In this document: positions 60,036 through 64,000 of the stretch, piece after piece
Layout of the letters: every line of letters starts with the position of its first letter
How positions within the stretch are numbered: the stretch's first letter is position 1
Assembly (NCBI GenBank): GCA_051453625.1
Contig: JBOZIK010000001.1
Span: 139,452,809 to 139,516,808, forward strand
Origin: Welwitschia mirabilis
Lineage: Eukaryota > Gnetophyta > Gnetopsida > Welwitschiales
Reading direction: 5' to 3'
DNA: 64,000 bases
Translations under genes and position numbers: made by a program
The notes under the pieces: generated by a model
What the model was told of the DNA's origin: nothing
What the model saw: the letters and a program-made list of their open reading frames with translations, nothing else
Databases searched by the model: none

Positions 60036-60052
60036 CTCTAGCTTAGAAGGTC
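60036..60052 (-). other. Element H primer-binding site
   Basis: 'GGTCTAATACTAA' on the plus strand is the inverse of TTAGTATTAGACC, a decayed form of the Met-initiator site TGGTATCAGAGC, about 10 bp inside the 5' LTR. Confidence 0.6.
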
Positions 60053-60063
60053 TAATACTAATT

Positions 60064-60231
60064 ATTCAGAAATAAAAATGCCAAAAATTCAAGAGGCATA
60101 AGATTTTCTAAATCATAAATTTTATTTCTCCTCTTCTCTCATTCAACAAAGAAATTTCCTAAATAGGAAAGCATATCACTAGGGTTTATTTATCCCTAGG
60201 CATGGAACCATAGTGTGTACTATTCTTAGCA
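60064..60231 (-). repeat. Element H 5' LTR
   Basis: 168 bp; pairs with 54544-54712. Confidence 0.85.
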
Positions 60232-60845
60232 TATTGATCTTAACCTCTTTAAAAAATTTTAAGGTTTAGATTATTGTTTTTTAATGTTCTCTTTTCTAAT
60301 GTATTGGGGAAAAGGTAAAGACTCTTTATGTATGAGTAAATATTCTTCTATGTCTATTTCATTTTATTTTTATTCAAAGGTTTAGGGAAATATAAGGGTT
60401 CTTAGTAAGGAGTTATGTTTTTTTCTTTTTATTTCCCTTCTACTTTATATTTACTCTATATTAATCCTTGATTAAGATCTATGACACTTCTAAGGTGAAT
60501 TGATTTGGTTATTCTATGGCTTGATCCTTCTTTAATAAACCTAACTCCCTTGGGATTTAGTTAGGTATTTATGGAAATTTCCCCTATTTTCCTTTTGATT
60601 TATTAATCAAGTAATGTAAGTGCTGGTTTGTTAAACTTGATGTATGCTCTATTCAAGTCTTTGGTTTATTTTTGCTCATGATTCCATGAACTTTTTGAAG
60701 ATTTTCTCAATGGGTTAGATTAAGTTTATTGATGATTTGATGACTTGATGATTTGATGATGAAGGGAATGGTCAAGAAGATGAGGAAAACAAGTGTTGTA
60801 GTGTGAATTTATGCAATTCTAAAGTTTTCTAGGTAAACCCATATA
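60232..60845 (-). pseudogene. Gypsy (Tat/Athila) gag relic, part 1
   Basis: The minus strand ends at 60232 with 'LPFPQYIRKENIKKQ' and 'NFLKRLRS', the pre-terminal part of Tat/Athila gag ('PFPQRL.K.......F..FL...K.L.INIPL'). The next residues ('MPLLEASKKV') are found at 54543, beyond element H. The rest of gag is decayed. Confidence 0.7.
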
Positions 60846-60847
60846 TC

Positions 60848-62034
60848 AAATAAGTTATAGAAAAATACATGCTAGTATAGATGGAAGTTTACCCGAATGT
60901 TGTAATCCTAATGAAGGCACTAGGCTCAGAGTTAGATAATTGTTTCCAACAATTTCTTTTAGTCTTTTATCTTTTAATAAATAAAAGTAAATAATAAAGT
61001 AAATGTAATAAAAGATAAATGAAGAGGAAATACAAGTGGAATGTAATGGACTCTGTTGGTTCATAATCCTTCTATCACAAGGACTATATTCGCTATAATT
61101 TAGATAAATTATGAAGAGTATACAACTAGTTTTTAACCAATATAAACTATGAGATGTATCAAGTAGAATATGAAATGCAATGTAAAATGGAGTGAAAAAG
61201 AAATGTAAATATAAGGATAACCAAGGTAAACCTTAACAAAGGTTGCTCTTATGATCTGAATAAATCAAAGAACTGTCACTTACTATGACCAACTTAAACC
61301 ATAAGGGATATTCACATAATTGGAATGAAAAAAAGAAATTATATTAATTCAAAGAACTTTTACATCTACTTATAATAGAATAATAGCACCTCAATAGAGG
61401 AGACTCGACCTAACACCAATGAAACTCCTTTCTGTAGCTACTAGATGGACCTCTTATCATTTAATCTTTCATCACAAGCATATCAGGTACAAAAGAGATG
61501 GAAATAGAAATGAAGAAGGGGAAGGGTATTTATAGTTTCATATTAAGGTTCTAAAAACAAAACCTTAAAAGTTGAAAAAGAAATCCTAATAGCCCATATG
61601 GGTTACTTGACCCCATTATAAAGATATTTATTTCCAACTCTACAAAAACAACCATTGTCTTGACTATTGTTGGGATGACATGAAGGACATCACTCTTCAT
61701 TAAATATCTTCATGCTTCACTATTAGCCCCATGGCTTTTGTCCATGTTAGTAGTGTCATCATCTTGCATGTCAGGGGAACAACGTAGGGGATGATGGTCT
61801 TCCATATCTCCAATCTCAAAGGTAAAAATGAGTGTTTTATATCATGAAGTCTTCTTGCAAATATGTAGTATCAGAATAAGCCTGAGAATCCACTAGATAT
61901 GCTATAAATCACATGTTTTACTAATCATCCTGTCAGATCTCTATAGTCATTACCATTACATCCAAACACATGTAGATATCCTATAAAGTCATTGAAAATT
62001 CACCATCAAGTTCCTACAAATTGACATCACAACA
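60848..62034 (-). repeat. Element F 3' LTR (Tat/Athila-like)
   Basis: Matches, inverted, the LTRs at 4493 and 40826: 'AACCTTAACAAAGGTTGCTC' at 61230 and an end in rc of TGTTGTGATGTCA at 62034. Symmetric motifs lie at about 61660-61705 and 61753-61799. The left border is approximate. The minus-strand frame at 60855-61064 is LTR sequence. Confidence 0.75.
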
Positions 62035-64000
62035 TAGCCCTCTACTTAGTATCATTAGTCCCTGATAAAATGGCTCATGAAATGAAACTGTTTATGCATA
62101 TTACAGAAACAATAATAATGGACTATTTTAATAGGCTCAAGTAGCGATATAAAAAAATGATGTCTTTAAGTTCATTAGTATTATCAAAAAGGAAAAGAAT
62201 AAGAGTAGTTATAGCATTTTTTTACATGATCTAAAAACATGACTATGGACAACTTATGAGTGTGTTGCTAGATCCTATAAAGTAAAGTTCATGAACTATC
62301 TATAAATTTATTGAAATAATATGAAAAACTAATCCAAGAAATCTATCATAAATTAAGATCATACAAGCTTAGAAATGAGAAATTTTATGCTGACAATTAC
62401 AAAATAATGCCTAAAAAGGTATCCTACCCTTCCCATAGGAGAAGTAAGATGTCTCGAATTACATTAGGAATATAGAAGCAGTGTCATCCCCTATGTCATT
62501 GGGATGACATGTGTGAAATGACAGTCATCAAATCAACTATTTAAAGAAGAAGGTAGAAATAGAAAATAAAAAACCAACAAATACCCAAAAAAATAATAGG
62601 AACAAAATAGAAAACAGTAAAAAAGTAAATAAATAGCCTAAAGAGCAATCTCATGGAGGAGAAGGTAAAGGTAATAGTAGAAAAAAATACACTAAGTGGA
62701 AAGAAACAAAGCTCAAAGACTTATCAAATGTGTTTGAACTCATGGAAAAGAAGAACTAGACCTTATTAGATCATGAAACCTATCAGAAAGAGAACAACAA
62801 TATTTTATAAAAAATTATGAATAAATAAAAAAGATATATAAAATGATTAGATCCATAATATGATGCTAAAAAAGTGTGAAAAATGACTTTGAGAATCTAA
62901 CAAAATAACTAAAGAAAAACAAAAATGAAAATGGACAACTAGGAATATGAAAAAGATTGCTTTCTTGTTCTAAATGCTAACCTAATATTCCCTTAGCAAT
63001 AATCATGAAATCACCTAATAATGATGCATGACATAATGTAAAAATTCATAAAGTTCCACTTAAACAGACAATGATTATGATGATGTTGATTATGATAATG
63101 TTATCAAATAATGAATGATAAGTTAAAAAACTATTTTAAAATAGGAACTTACAAGCTACCATATTAAAACAATCACTAGAATTCCAAAAGTAGAGTGATC
63201 ATGTGTAAGTACTAAAAAGAAAAAAATAAGTATAAAAAATAAGAAATGCCTATGATGATACCAAGGACACCACTGATCTTGTAGCCTTGAAATGAAATTT
63301 ATTTTTCCATGATGAGGGGAGTGCAACCACCATTAGAGGAGTAAGAACCCATAAAACATGGTCAATTAACCTCCTAGTAGAGTTTTCACAGCTACTATAT
63401 CACACTGCTAAAGGCTCCTCTTGGGAATATTTACCTCGCTATGCTTATGCTAAGACATCATGCTTATCATGTTTTAAAGATATAACATGAAAGATCATGG
63501 TGTTTATTGTTTTTATTCTTCTTCTTCTTCTTCTTCTTCTTCTTCTTCTTCTTCTTCTTCTTCTTCTTCTCTTTGAGTATCACTCCACATGATCAAGTAC
63601 TTATAAGGATAAAAGTAAAGGAATGTGATGAGTTAATAAAGTAAGAACATGTAAAAATAGCTAATTTACTCACATAATTAAAAGAGAATAAAGGAACCAA
63701 GGCATCTTCCTTCAAAAATGAAGTTCATAGATGTACAAACGTCTAAAAATTGGATGAACCTAACCTTATCATTGAAAATGTCCAAGTAAAATATTACTAA
63801 TCATGGAAACTTTATAAGTAAATACATATGTCAAGTTAAAGATATTCAAGTATTAACATGATGTTTACCTAAGGAATGATTAAATAAAGAATTTAAATAA
63901 TAGCAAAAGGAAGGTCCTTCTTATGAAGAGGGGCTTCCAAAATAAGTGCTTCTATCATGTTCAAGGTTTCATCAAGAGATGACTCATAAAGTTTTAACCT
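62035..64000 (-). other. Element F 3' non-coding internal region, runs off the window
   Basis: The inverted polypurine tract is at 62035-62050 (GCCCTCTACTTAG). The region matches 41888-43900, including 'CCATGATGAGGGGAGTGCAA' at 63307. A symmetric motif lies at 62481-62526. No coding signal before the window ends. Confidence 0.7.
63516..63571 (-). repeat. (TTC)n microsatellite
   Basis: About 18 TTC units at the position equivalent to 43192-43228 in element E. Confidence 0.95.

Larger units (their letters stand above)
54544..60231 (-). mobile_element. Copia element H, 5.7 kb, internally deleted
   Basis: LTRs of 169 bp (54544-54712) and 168 bp (60064-60231), an inverted Met-initiator primer site, an inverted polypurine tract, a gag relic, a protease relic and fragments of the pol ends. 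The integrase core and nearly all reverse transcriptase are missing. It interrupts a gypsy gag, and the gag reading resumes on the other side, which proves the nesting. The flanks TGTTA (54539-54543) and TATTG (60232-60236) match at 3 of 5, differing by transitions. Confidence 0.8.

Overview
The window is AT-rich, CpG-poor plant nuclear DNA made almost entirely of old, nested LTR retrotransposons. I find no intact host gene, rRNA, canonical tRNA, CRISPR array or bacterial-style operon. The evidence for a plant is a tRNA-Asp-type primer site of Tat/Athila Ty3-gypsy elements, gag-protease relics of the same lineage, Ty1-copia elements primed by initiator-Met tRNA with UBN2-type gag relics, and a chromovirus-type gag. 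The species cannot be named from the sequence. Stops inside the relics mostly look like CAG/TGG to TAG/TAA and CGA to TGA changes, as expected from long decay of methylated cytosines. Seven runs of N interrupt the window, and at least three of them look wrongly sized or artefactual.

Layout. 1-2400: copia reverse transcriptase and gypsy integrase scraps. 2400-2596 joined to 22006-23057: one LTR of a gypsy family (family G, minus strand) split by a 19.4 kb insertion. That insertion (2597-22005) begins with a 'TGTCATGTCC' end, finishes with its inverted copy, and is flanked by a 5-bp duplication ATAGA. Inside it a Tat/Athila-like array (LTR, internal, LTR, internal, LTR; 4493-19020) sits in a minisatellite of the left arm. 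23058-28014: internal regions and a second LTR of family G. 28237-36020: an unrecognised family present as two inverted arms (28.4-30.1 kb and 34.6-36.0 kb) around a spacer with a tRNA-like SINE relic and a small GC/CpG-richer patch (33.6-34.1 kb). 38050-39315: chromovirus-type gag and protease relic. 40826-52417: complete minus-strand Tat/Athila-like element E with about 1.06 kb LTRs, itself carrying a complete 3.0 kb copia element that has gag only (46200-49199). 52430-60845: family G LTR and gag-protease relic, interrupted by copia element H (54544-60231). 60848-64000: 3' LTR and 3' internal part of another minus-strand Tat/Athila-like element, running off the window.

The common theme is parasitism on parasites. 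Nearly every complete element here carries gag, or gag plus protease, but no reverse transcriptase or integrase, so it must have been moved by a partner's enzymes. The Tat/Athila-like elements also carry many copies of a short two-fold symmetric GTCATCC...GGATGAC motif in LTRs, leaders and 3' regions. No known feature type explains this motif. It and the 19.4 kb inverted-end insertion are the best candidates for something undescribed.
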